NCBI GenBank assembly: GCA_949987705.1
Contig: OX465281.1
Coordinates: 28,690,942 to 28,754,941, forward strand
DNA length: 64,000 bases
Direction of reading: 5' to 3'
From: Thereva unica
Lineage: Eukaryota; Arthropoda; Insecta; Diptera; Therevidae
Positions 36,171-46,765 of the stretch are shown here, piece after piece. The notes under the pieces are model-generated. The model did not search any database. It was given only the letters and a program-made list of their open reading frames with translations, and had not been told where the DNA came from. Position 1 is the first letter of the stretch; every line of letters begins with the position of its first letter. The position numbers and the translations under genes were made by a program.

Positions 36171-36175
36171 TGTTA

Positions 36176-36630
36176 TGCCAGATCCACACGTTTATCAAGG
36201 CTTGAAAAGCGTTCGCAAATTGCAAACGCCTGCTTAGATTTGGGGAGCATCCACACGGTTGCCAGTGCGCTTGTATCTTCTGGACAAGCAAGCAACGGTC
36301 GTAACTTTTGGTTTGACGTATTTTTATTATAAAATTAAAAGGTAAATGGAAAAAAATTAGCAGGTGGATGTTAAAAACCCATAGAAACCGTACCAGGTTT
36401 CATTATTTTATTGTTATTATTTTCTAACTTCTTTCATTCATTCCATTCACAACTTAAAACAAACTTGCAGGCGCTTGCCGCAAAATTCCTTTAATTTGTG
36501 CCAAAAAACCGACACTCAACCGGATCGGCCACAAGGGTTTCCAAGCTTACACAAGCCAAGCCAAACACCTTATCCACTCGTTTGAATTTGCAAACGCTTG
36601 CCAAACCTTGACAAATGTGTGGATCCGGCA
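36176..36630. mobile_element. PIF/Harbinger-like MITE with TTA TSD
   Basis: The 455-bp element starts TGCCAGATCCACACG and ends with the inverse of TGCCGGATCCACACA. TTA duplications lie at 36173-36175 and 36631-36633. Similarity between the ends continues for about 55 bases (TCAAGG, AAGCGTT, GCAAATT, AAACG). A 3-bp TTA target duplication is the PIF/Harbinger hallmark. It is non-coding and inserted at or next to the 5' edge of the jockey/CR1-like fragment that follows. Confidence 0.8.
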
Positions 36631-36639
36631 TTATACCTG

Positions 36640-37591
36640 CACGATATCGCACGAACCTACAATGATACCAATTTTTTGACAGGGAATTGTGTTCCACATC
36701 AAAGCATCCATAGCTTCGGTGAGTCTGGTCTAGCTGCTCTGAATATATCCAAGGCTTTCGACAGAGTATTGCATTCCACTCTGCTGTCTTAACTCCAAAC
36801 TCGTCTCCAAGCGATCTGCTCTCAATCCCCTCCAAGTCAATCTACAGTTTCGCCGATGACAGTACTCTGTCAGTACTGGGACCGAAAGAATCGAGTCGAG
36901 TTCAACGCATCAAAACCAAAGTACTGCCTTATCTCTACCAAAACCTGTACCAACCTTCCGTCTATTTCAGTGTGCGAGTATAACCTAATAGCTGACCCAT
37001 CTCTTAACATCCTGAACGTGACTCTATCCAATGTTATGCAGTGGAATAGTCCCATATTCCAAATCGCCAAACAAGCGTATCAATGTCTCGGATTCCTTAA
37101 GAGATGCAAGTTCCTACTTCAGCCAGCTGCCCTAGCCACAATCTACAAGTCTTACATTCGCCGCCACCTTGAATACAACTCGTATATTTGGGCGGACGCC
37201 CCTAAAAACACCTTGGCTTGACTAGACAACGTGAAAAACCACGCCATCAAACTCATTGGCGATAGCACTCTTTGCTCCGCCAGCCACCCAAGGAATGTAG
37301 CTGCGCCCAGGATGTTTTATCGCTATTACCACAGTGACTGCTCTACTGAAATAAAAAACCTCCTGCCAACACGACAATTTTTCCCGCAACACAAAACTAG
37401 CCAACTCGGCTCACCCCCACACGCTACAGCCCTCCTCTTCGCGCACATTGCGTTTTAGTAATTCGTTTATAAATAGAACAACTCATTTGTGGAACTGTCT
37501 TCCGCAGTCAGTGTTTCCGAACTCATATAACATCTCAGAGTTCAAACGTAACGTTCATCGACATCTACTCACGCACCCTCCAGAGCCCTAA
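36640..37591 (+). pseudogene. Jockey/CR1-like LINE, RT C-terminal half
   Basis: The + strand encodes the C-terminal part of a non-LTR reverse transcriptase. ALNISKAFDRVLHSTLLS (36735-36790) is palm block A with its Asp replaced by Asn. FADDSTLS (36852-36875) is the catalytic block, in another frame. A long open frame follows (36856-37221) with FNASKPKYCLIS, LNILNVTLSNVMQWN and AYQCLGFLKRCKFLL. After a stop at 37219 come LDNVKNHAIKLIGDS and YRYYHSDCSTEIK. It ends TTHLWNCLPQSVFPN and a HRHLL block, with a stop at 37589-37591. The piece is 5'-truncated, lacks palm motifs between blocks A and FADD, and has frameshifts. A second 3' fragment of the family is at 54709-54860. Confidence 0.85.
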
Positions 37592-37925
37592 CCTATCCTT
37601 TCTATTCTATCCTTCAGATCAAGCTTCCTACTATACATTGCACAATGACTCGAACGACATGACAGACTAGTAGTACAAAGGGTGACTCCTAAGCTTCATC
37701 ATATCACAAACAAAAAAAGGCAGTCTAAAGCCCTCTCAGCGAGCGGGAAAAAGTTGGAGGGGTTTTATGAGAGCGAACTTTGAGCTCTACCAATTTACTC
37801 TGAAGGAAACATTAAAAATTTCGAGGACGAAGAAATTGAGCAATGTCCTTAGAGACGGATGCCTTTAGCAAACTCAAAAGACCGGGTTTCCCTTCACTTA
37901 CGTAGGTCAAGTAGCATGGGATTTG

Positions 37926-37985
37926 ATTAGTAATTAGTTGGGGGGCTGCTTCGTAAAACCGCTATCCACACTCGTATTTGGAAGA
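37926..37985 (+). repeat. Short RTE-like LINE fragment
   Basis: It matches 2455-2505 of copy A (TTAGTTGGGGG, CTGCTT, GTAAAAC, CACTCG, TTGGA). It is a small isolated relic in the same orientation. Confidence 0.5.
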
Positions 37986-38204
37986 ATTCGAATATTTTTT
38001 CTACTATTCGAATATTTTTTCTACTTTTGTGAATGCTTCAAAAAAAATGCTTCCAAAGCAGCACTCAAGGAGCTCCTAAGGAAGTTGGGATGTTATCCTG
38101 CTTGTGAGTTCGAGTGAAAGAGGTATGGCAAAAGTTTTGAGTTAGCTTTAAGTTCAAGTGAGAGTGGTATAAAAAAATATATATAAAGCTTTTTTGGTAC
38201 TCTG

Positions 38205-38285
38205 AAAAAAACTGATATTGCCCACCACTGCTCTATGCGATGGCGCATTATTGTGACGTAAAATCCACAAATTCTTCATCCCTAA
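38205..38285 (-). pseudogene. Possible mariner transposase fragment split by Harbinger
   Basis: On the minus strand the sequence just outside the Harbinger left end reads LWILRHNNAPSHRA, close to the LHHDNAPSH block around the second catalytic Asp of mariner transposases. The matching upstream part would be the right flank (41043-41110 on the minus strand), which is open but unrecognised. The fragment is short. Confidence 0.4.
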
Positions 38286-38395
38286 TGGTGGCCAATACAC
38301 TACAACGTTTTATGTGTTCAAACTTGTCCCACAATCTTTCATCGCTCATCTGGCCCATATCTGGTTTTCAGTTTGGTTTATGATTTTAAATCGAA

Positions 38396-39691
38396 ATGAG
38401 TGGTTTAAGTAGAAACCAGTTGTTATCAGTCGCCATTGATATTATTAGATACAAAAAAATAATAAAAAAGAAGAAAAATAGATCGAAGTGGGTGAAAGAC
38501 TGGCTCTTAAAAAGAGACATGCTATCCCACACTAATCTAATAAATGAACTACGATTAGAACCAGACGATTTTAGAAACTACTTACGCATGGATGAGGATT
38601 TGTACAGAGAACTTCTTCATATGGTATCTGCTAATATACATATGTAAAAAAGATACACAATTCAGGAAAGCAATTAGTGCTCATGAACGCTTATCAGCTA
38701 CATTGCGGTTTTTAGCTACCGGGCGATCTTACGAAGATTTAAAATTCTCAACAAGAATTTCTGCTCAGGCTTGAGGAAAACTTATTCCTGAGACTTGTCG
38801 AGTGATATACAACTTGCTAGTAAATGATTATTTAAAGGTATTTTAAATACTTTTGATATAATTTTCTAAATAAAACATTATTTTCAGTTTCCACAAGATG
38901 AAAATGATTGGAGAGTAATCGCTGATGGTTTCAACAAAAAGTGGAATTTCCCTCACTGCTGAGGTGCAATAGATGGGAAGCATGTAAGAATAATCGCTCC
39001 AGCAAATTCTGGAGCTTATTTTTACAACTACAAAGGATTTTATAGTATCGTATTGATGGCTATAGTAAATTCTTCGTATGAGTTCATTCTTTGCGATGTT
39101 CGATGTAATGGAAGAGTATCCGATGGAGGTGTTATAAACAACACTACGTTTTATAGAAGGCTAAATAGCAATACTTTGAAAATCCCAAATTCTGAATCAA
39201 TTGCGGGCACTAATGAACATTTTCCTTTTGTTTTTGTCGGTGATGATGCTTTCCAACTACGACCTGATTTATTAAAGCCATACAGCCAGGCTAATTTAGG
39301 CTCTGAGAAGAAAATTTTTAACTATAGACTATCCAGAGCAAGAAACGTTGTTGAAAATACTTTTGGAATAATGGCCTCCAGATTTCGCATTTTCCATACG
39401 GCATTACATTTGCGGGTTAAAAGTATTGAAGACATAGTTTTGTGCTGCTGTGCATTACACAATTTTCTTATGAAGAAAAGAAATTCTTGTTATTGTCCAC
39501 ATGGAGATTTGGATAGGGAATGTATCAATGATGGGGCTGTGTCTTTAGGATTGAGAGCTAATCCCGAGACAAATTTAGAAGTTGGACGAGTTCGAAATGC
39601 ATCTATAGCTGCTAAAGAAATACGTGATCGATTTTCGTATTATTTTAATAATGAAGGGCAAGTTGAATGGCAGAATAACATGATAACATAA
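38396..39691 (+). pseudogene. Harbinger DDE transposase (HARBI1-like), degenerate
   Basis: Exon 1 starts at ATG 38396 (MSGLSRNQ). It runs through a Lys-rich stretch and FRNYLRMDEDLYREL, then a frameshift near 38640 leads to SAHERLSATLRFLATG. A stop at 38772-38774 breaks a block that normally continues GKLIPETC. A 50-bp GT-AG intron (38838-38887) fits between DYLK and FPQDENDW. A second stop at 38959-38961 precedes GAIDGKHVRI (first catalytic Asp). Then a long intact frame holds VRCNGRVSDGG, VGDDAFQL (second Asp), RARNVVENTFGIMASRF (Glu) and ALHNFL, stopping at 39689. The catalytic triad is kept, so decay is recent. The enzyme class (DDE_Tnp_4 / HARBI1) cuts and pastes at TWA sites. Confidence 0.9.
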
Positions 39692-39978
39692 AAAACCTCC
39701 CATAAATAAAATTCATATATTTCGAAAAAATAAAAACGATTTAATAAAATTATAAACATATTTCATTTTATAAAAATTAAAAATTTGTATATATATATTT
39801 CCTATTTGCATCTAATCAGTCCATCATTTCTACACCATAAATGGTGACTAAAACTGCTCTAAGCAAAATAACATAATATAGTCCATAACAAGATTAAAAT
39901 TAAAAATAACAAGTTGCAATTCATGGCAGATAACATTTTCAAATTAAAACTTCAAATAAAAATACGGAATATTTACTT

Positions 39979-40779
39979 TCAGTTGTCTTTAAAGCTGGAG
40001 AATAATTCCGCAGCATTAGCTGGACATTCACAAGGAGCATTTTTGGTATCCACCAATTTCATAGTCCTAGTTAATGTTCCCAGCTTTGCTTCAAGCAGGA
40101 TGTCATTTATCAGCTTTTCCGCCAAAATACTCATTTCGGGAGGAAGCTGCTCCAATTTCTTGGTAATATTCTTGCCCACAATTTGAAATTCTGTTTCAGT
40201 TGGCACTTCATTAATTTTTTTATTTATTGAGTCCAGAATTTCATCAGATTTGTCCAATTTTCTTTTTTTTTCATGAGGTGAGCGAAGTTCGAAGTTGTCA
40301 TCTTCGTCTACCTGTGAACACATAATTATTTTCTCTATATTTATTTAACTATTATTATCCTACTACCGTGTTATTAAGAAAATCAAAACTCTCCTCTAAC
40401 GTTTCACACAAATTCGAGCTGGAATTTCTTGGTTCTTCTTGATCCCTTAAAAAATCGAATTCGTCGAAGTACCACACCACAAATTACTGTGGTATAAATT
40501 GTCTTCACCACTACCCGATTTACGCGTATTTTCTATTTTTCGTCGTTCTCGTCTGTAGTTTGAACGTAGAGAATTTATTTTCTTTTTAAATTCTTCGTGT
40601 GTCACATCCGGATCAATTTCTTTCATCTTTGTGCATAACAACTCGTATGCTGCGTATTTTAAATTTTTATTTTTATAGCTTTTTAATTTTATTTGCCAAA
40701 GGCATGGGCTGCCTCTATATAAGGAAATAAAATCAAGAAAATAGTCTTTTGGCCACGTCCTGATATCTAAATGGCTCAT
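39979..40779 (-). pseudogene. Harbinger accessory MADF-domain protein, frameshifted
   Basis: It starts at ATG 40779 with a MADF (Myb/SANT-like) domain of about 90 residues: YFLDFISLYRGSPCLW, YAAYELLCTKM, ITHEEF-like spacing, then KKINSLRSNYRRERRK. The frame shifts near 40485 (an extra GTG-like repeat) and continues in another frame as WYFDEFDFLRDQEE. A 55-bp intron (40312-40366, GT..AG) joins it to an exon coding for DEDDNFELRSP, a Lys-rich patch and a C-terminal helix, ending at 39979. In Harbingers this protein binds the transposon ends and helps import the transposase (family knowledge). It is divergent from the + strand transposase, facing it 3' to 3'. Confidence 0.8.
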
Positions 40780-41133
40780 AATTGATGGTACTCAAAACTA
40801 AATAATTATAAACACAAGAAAAAAAACCAAAATTGACTCGATAAACCACAAAAGGAGACGTTTTCTGTTATGTTTTATCTAACTGTCAGATAAAACCAAG
40901 AAAAATCAAACCGTTTTGATATTTGGGACAAACTTGTGACAAACATAAAGCCAAAAACCAAATTCACCACACACTGTCAATCTTTGTTTGAACGCTTTGT
41001 TTGTACGCATAAAACCTTGTAGTGTATGGGCCCTAATGGTGGACCTTCCCTCTTCATCAACAAAGTTCATGGAGAACGTTCCTGGAACCGAACCGTCTAA
41101 CCAGACCCATACTTACACATTAATCAGCAAGTA

Positions 41134-41357
41134 GAGGTTCCGCCAAAAGAGTTGATGCCGGAGCGCGCAGCTGGGGAAATTAAAGCTGCACACAAATAAA
41201 AATTGCGCACATATTGATAAGAAATGCGCTTATGTATTTTCAAATTTCCCCTTCAAAATTTGTTGCGACTAGGCTAAGGGACGGGAACGGCATGCGGGGA
41301 TTCTACTGCGCATGGAAAACGCGACTTTCTCGGCATCAACTCTTTTGGCGGAACCTC
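41134..41357. mobile_element. Tc1/mariner-type MITE with 27-bp exact TIRs
   Basis: The ends are perfect inverted copies for 27 bases (GAGGTTCCGCCAAAAGAG and on) and are flanked by TA on both sides (41132-41133 and 41358-41359). It is 224 bp with no coding capacity. A TA target duplication fits Tc1/mariner. The exact TIR identity suggests a young insertion. Confidence 0.8.
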
Positions 41358-41359
41358 TA

Positions 41360-43235
41360 TAAACCGGATCAACTATTTTGAACAATAGAAGAAATATTTT
41401 TGAATTTCAATCAACAATTTCCATGATTGTTACTAAACGTAATTGCAGGCGTCATTGACACTTCTAATGTCGCCTTCTCATTCAGAATCCAACATTTTTA
41501 TTTATTTGCGTCTTCGAAAAAACTTCGTCGGGTAAATGGCCGCATCCTTTCAGGATTTGTAAGTAATTTGCCAAAAAAAAGTTTGTAACCTCTGAAGCAA
41601 ACCCAAGACTCGTCTCCCCCACAATCGCAATAAAAAATGGGTTTATAGCTTAACTATCATCAACTTGCTCGGCAGAATGAAGATAACGTCCACACATCTA
41701 CAAGGCTTTATCTCCGAGATGTCTTTTATCGACATGAGATAAAACTTAATGCCAACATCCTTGTACTTATCAATTGTACCAGATTTCAATTAAATAGAAA
41801 AAAAGGAGCGGGGATCATCGATTTTGTTTTTTTTTCGTCCTTTTTTTTTGGTTCTTAGTTTTCCTTTTTTGTAATATAAAATCCATGCGAAGTATATTGA
41901 AGGCCGAGAATGTCTGTTTTAAATTAAGCCTTGTGGGGCCTCTCCTTGGCGTCAAAATGACACCAGCACACATACCGCCGCCGGCCGGGGCGCAAAAAGG
42001 AACGAACTTTGTTTGCCTTTTGCCTGGGCAAAGAAGCCTATCGAGTGAAAAATCCTGACGGTCCCAGACTTAAGATATCGAATATCACCACCATAGCCAT
42101 CGCTCCACTAGCTCCAAGCTCACCAGTTTCAGTGCCAGCCCCAGCCAGGGATGGCAGAAGAAGCCCCGTATGTGAGCCACCACACAACAGCCATACACAA
42201 GCGGATGGGGCAGGATTGGAGGAGCGCTGGACTGACGGTTCCATCATATCCGCCACTTACTCTCCGCCACTCAAGGTTCATTCCGTGATAATATACGATG
42301 TCCCCGAGGCTGTTAGCATATGAACCCTGGGTTTGGCCGTTTAGTGGGTATCCACGTCTCCTCTGCTGCATTATTTTTTTTCGTTGCTTATCCCCATTTC
42401 AATGGCCACAGAACCCGAACCCATTCCCATGTTTGCTTTGCGCCCCTTCGATAGATGATAGGTTTGTGCGGTTAAGGTTACGTTACAGCGGACGAACCGA
42501 TTGATGCATTTCAGGGCTTTGCCGGGGACGTCCACACACACACAGTCTGTCTATATGTGCTTTATTTTTTCATTCTTCCCAAGGAGCCCTTTGGTTTCGG
42601 CTACTGTCTCTGATGAAGGTATATCAGCTTTCAAATGAGCAAACATCCGAGTTATATCAGTTTTCTGAATGGCTAAAAAGAAGATAAATTTACGATATGT
42701 CACCGGCTTTCCACATATCAGACTTGAGTCATTTTCTTTTCTGCCTCCCTCTCCTTTTTTTGGGGGTATATCGGAGGTCCTTCTGAAAGGAGATGATGGA
42801 TAAACGAACCCCAACGGTTAACCGTTAACCTATGAAACCTTCAGCTGAGAGAGAGAGGACTTCAAAGGTTATCGAATTCTGTGAAGTGAATTTCATGCCA
42901 TTTTCGTAGCGATATTGGGACTATTTTCTCGGGGATGAAGTATTGATTTATAATTTTGGAAAAGAACGTTATTTCTGTCTCTTAGTTGGAGATAATAAAA
43001 AAAAAACATGCCCGAGATATATTTTTGTTCAGTGTCCTTGTTGTTAGTGTATTTTTGTGTATTTCTTTCAGAAAGCAAATTGTGGTTGACAGTTTCGGTT
43101 TTGATTCAATACAATAAGCTAAATTGGTTCATATTAAATAATGTTACGGAGTTATGATTAAACACGAAGAAAAAATATTTGAAGAAATTGTTATATTTAA
43201 TAGCGGCGACTTTATAACTCTTAAGTCCACACAGA
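41360..43235. other. Gene-free stretch
   Basis: No recognisable gene was seen. GC-richer DNA at 41940-42510 has overlapping frames of 70-104 codons on both strands without domain motifs. It may be conserved intronic DNA. Confidence 0.4.
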
Positions 43236-43241
43236 GCCGAC

Positions 43242-43520
43242 GTTTGGGTTTTATGCGCCCGGTGCAGTATACCATATTGCGCCCCCATCAGCTGTTCATT
43301 TTTTGATCGCAGTGAAGGACAATGGAATGAAAAATAACCTAGCCGATGTTGCTCGGACACATTAAACGATTGTAACGGTACCCCAGCCATCTAAATCCGC
43401 TCAGGCGTTTATAAGTTATGGTGGGACCAGGACCGGTGCTTGGGTTTTTTGCGCCCGATGCACTTTGCCATATTGCGCCCCATAACCTGTACATTTTTGA
43501 ACGCAGTGAAGGACAATGGA
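43242..43520 (+). repeat. Two GCGCCC-type repeat units
   Basis: Units 43242-43326 and 43439-43520 share TTTGGGTTTT, GCGCCCGGTGCA or GCGCCCGATGCA, CATATTGCGCCC and CGCAGTGAAGGACAATGGA. They repeat with a period near 197 bases. Related GCGCCCGGTGCAAGTGCACC blocks occur at 44580-44640 and 44930-44985, so this is a dispersed family of unknown type. Confidence 0.6.
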
Positions 43521-43546
43521 AAAAGACCCAAACACTAGCTAGCATA

Positions 43547-43746
43547 GGCCCATTTCACACGATAAAACACTAAACAAAAAGTTTCGCTTGGTTTGACGGG
43601 AAGAGGTGAGAAAGAGCTTGAGGGAACACGCGTTCTCTTCCCTCTCTCACGCCTCCCCGTCAAACTGAGCGAAACTTTCTGTTTCGTGTTTCATCATGTA
43701 AAATGGGCCATACAATTTTTGTTGGTTGGCCCGTGTGAAACTGGCC
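43547..43746. mobile_element. Foldback element, nearly loopless palindrome
   Basis: Arms of about 85 bases (43547-43632 and 43633-43712) are inverted copies sharing GGCCCATTT, AAACAC, AAAGTTTCGCT, TTTGACGGG and an ACGCG centre. A further short inverted end at 43730-43746 (GGCCAGTTTCACACG inverted) repeats the outer motif GGCCCATTTCACACG. ATA stands at both outer junctions. It is non-coding. Confidence 0.65.
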
Positions 43747-43749
43747 ATA

Positions 43750-46034
43750 TCAATTTGTTAGACAGTAATACCCCGGCTTCACCGGCCAAACTAAGCAAGC
43801 TCGAGCAAATTAGTGTACTGAACTTCATTTTTGCCTGAGCTTCCATGCAGCTTCACATATTGAACTCAGGAAAAATAAAGCCTGAATTCGCCCAACAGAA
43901 CATGAAATTGGGATTGAACGTAAAAGCTCGCTCAAAAGAGAATAATCAACTGGAATAATGGAATATCATTCCAGTGAGCATTTCTAACTTCTGGCAACAA
44001 CAATTTCAAGCATGAGCTGAACATGCTAGCCGGCGAAGCCATTTTTGCAGATTGAATTGAACTTTATTGAACTGAAGCCGTTGTAGCCGGGGGTTTAAAG
44101 GAGCAAACAAAAAAAGAGCAATTCAAGAGGATTTCTCGCCACAAAGAGTTTTGCTCTACTCATTTCGTTCATTTACCTCTTTTAAAAATTCTTTAAACAG
44201 AATTTAAAAGTGCAGCAATAGCGCCCTCAAGTTTATATCAATCACGGTAAACAGCAATACCCAAATCAGAGCCATCGAAACAATTTTTCCTTTGTGTAAG
44301 TGGATAAGGTGCTTTTTAAAGAATTTTCAAAAATAAATGAGATTTTTTTTCACTTGGTAGATTTTTTCCCCATTTCTCGAATCGCGAAGCTAAAATCTCT
44401 GGAAACTTCGTGCACGAGGAGAAGCAAAATTTCCCCGTTTTTTCTTGCATGAGAAAGTACAGGGACAAAAATTGGATAAATTTGTGTAATTTCTTGCACC
44501 CGTGAGAATACTTTTCAATTTTTATCCCAAAGTTTTAATTTTTTTAAAAATCTTAATTTCTGAAATTGCGCCCCCGACAAAATGCGCCCGGTGCAAGTGC
44601 ACCATTCGCACCTATGAAAGCGCCGCCCCTGGGTGGGGCAAAGAAACGTACATATACACATGAAACCTGAATACATTTTTGGGGCAGTGGTGTAAAAAGA
44701 CACAGACGCCCTGTGGAGCTCCTTTAATATGTGAAAATGAAGCCACGGGAACGCTTTTGCACCAATTGCACCTACGAAGGCGCCACCCCTGCTTTTATTC
44801 AATCAGGATTTGCTTCGCGATCTTGCTTTTGTGCTGATTTTGCTTGCGCTTTGACTTCACAAAACTCTAACTTTTCAATTATTTTTATTGAACTTTTAAT
44901 TTTTTTTTAAATCTTAATTTCTGAAATTGCGCCCGGTGCAAGTGCACCATTTGCACCTATGAAAGCGCCTCCACTAAGCCCACAACATGAAATCTGGACC
45001 ATATCCACTAAGCATATAACACATATAGAAGTCACCTTGACTAAAAAAAATGTGCACTGTTTTTATATTCTTCTTCCCTCATCGCTGGGTCCAATTGCTC
45101 CCACAGTAGCAGAATCTACTTAAAAGTGTTAAATTGGTAGCAGATTATTGTGCATGATTATGATGGGAGAAAAGCCGTGAAGTGGGGTAGTTTTTGAAGG
45201 AGGAATATTTTATTAAAGTATGCTTGGATTGAGTATTTTTTTTACTTTCCTAACTTTAGGACATTATAGGTACCGTTTGACGCATGACCAGTGTGACCAA
45301 CGTAAGAGGAGAAGATAAAGAGCACCTAAGTCAATATACACAAGCTTTAAGATATAAGGGCTCAAAATATTCCAGTAAAAACACTGGTTATGACTTACTT
45401 ATTCTAAATTGTGATCAGTCATAAGTCACAAGTTTTTGTGACTTGTTTTTGTCATTGGTAGTTTGTGACTATTTTTGTGGCTATCACCTCTTTTGGTATT
45501 TTAAGCACCACAAGAAACAAAGAAACACACAAGAAAAATTCCAAAAAGAATCACTTTTCATGATGAATTTGTCGTGTAATGAGTCTGAGAGTAGCGAATG
45601 TACGCATTTATTGTTTGAAGACTGGCAAAATAGTGACTGCAAAATTAGAATACCAAACTGTCTCAAGCTTCAGAGTTCAGTGGTTGAATCGTTGTCTTTC
45701 CAGCTCTGGGGTTTGCCCACAAGCAAGCCAATAAACGGCTCGAATACGCATGGATTTTGGAGCGATTGAAAATCCAACACTGTGGCACTAGATCACTAGT
45801 CCATCCGAGTTTGCCACATTGGGTGAGATTTTGGCTTGGCTTATTGTCATTTGGGCAATAAGATCTCTCGTGTATGGATGTCATAAGATATGACTGGAAG
45901 AGGGCCGTAAACATCATCAGAGATTCCTTTAACCGAGAGTCAAGGATCACCGTTAACCACAATCGGTGATATGCTTAAACATAAAATACTATAGGACATC
46001 AGAGTTTGCAGGCTTGTAACTTGTATGCTTGCAA
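43750..46034. other. Gene-free stretch with GCGCCC relics
   Basis: It contains the dispersed GTGCACC/GCGCCC repeats at 44565-44640, 44750-44795 and 44925-44990, each followed by CACCTA and GCGCC. The frames here (95-108 codons) coincide with these repeats and are not genes. Confidence 0.45.
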
Positions 46035-46180
46035 GGATTAGGGAAGGTTATGACAGGAGGAATCAGAATGGAGGTGAGAAAGTGGAAAAAGCGAAGGACC
46101 GTGGCGCTGCCGGAATTCGATCCCAGGACCTCTGGCATAGTAGCAAGACTTACTCCCTAGGTTACCGAGACCGAGGATGC
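46035..46180 (-). mobile_element. tRNA-derived SINE
   Basis: The + strand shows, in order, GGATTAGGGAAGG, ATGACAGGAGGAATCAG, GCGAAGGACCGTGG and the inverted tRNA-like head (TTCGATCCCAGGACCTCTGGCAT to ACCGAG). The same order is seen at 55700-55875. The B box is slightly damaged. Confidence 0.75.
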
Positions 46181-46184
46181 TGTT

Positions 46185-46760
46185 AATTACCCTGTAGAAT
46201 TCTTATCCACTTTTAACCAACTAGAAATACCACCTCATGTCTTCTACCTCAAGGCTGGTGCTCCAATCTTGCTGTTGCGTAATTTAAATCCTCCGACTAC
46301 CACTTTGACTTCAAACGTCTGTGATTTCCCGTTAAGGTTTGTTAAGCTTTGTTACGCCCTGGTGTCGAGCTGAGGAGTGACTGGTTTTCACATGGTATTA
46401 AAAGAATAGTCTTACTAACTCCTTTCTTCCTTGCTCACGAAGCTCTACCTAACCCATAAGGGACTACAGGCGTAAGGTTCTATATAACTACAGGCGTAAG
46501 GTGCTGTATTACGAAGTCGTGGGTATCAGCTAGTTTCAAAAGACAGGTCCACGAGAGGGGAACGGGAATAGCAGTTGGCAGTCGACCGCGAGGAGCCGTA
46601 CAGTACAGACGCTGTGGGTTGAAGACAGGCAGATACCCGTGGTTATTAAATAAATGCATTAATTTATTAATTTCATTGCCATCCTTTATTTATTCTTAAA
46701 TTACGAATTGCTAGTTAGCAGAAAACATGTTAGCGTCCGTTGACACTAGTGTTTGTGATA
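46185..46760. other. Gene-free stretch
   Basis: Nothing was recognised apart from a short duplicated word CTACAGGCGTAAGGT (46465 and 46490). Confidence 0.4.
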
Positions 46761-46765
46761 ACTTA

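Larger units (their letters stand above)
38286..41033. mobile_element. PIF/Harbinger transposon, two-gene, disabled
   Basis: This 2.75-kb element carries a DDE transposase on the + strand and a MADF-domain gene on the - strand, the usual convergent two-gene layout of animal Harbingers. The ends share the inverted block ATACACTACAA, then GTTTTATG; the left has GGCC before it and the right GGGCCC. TAA lies at 38283-38285 and 41034-41036. The longer word CCCTAATGGTGG is present at both junctions, so the exact left end is ambiguous. Each gene carries a frameshift and the transposase also has two stops, so the element is not autonomous. Confidence 0.85.
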
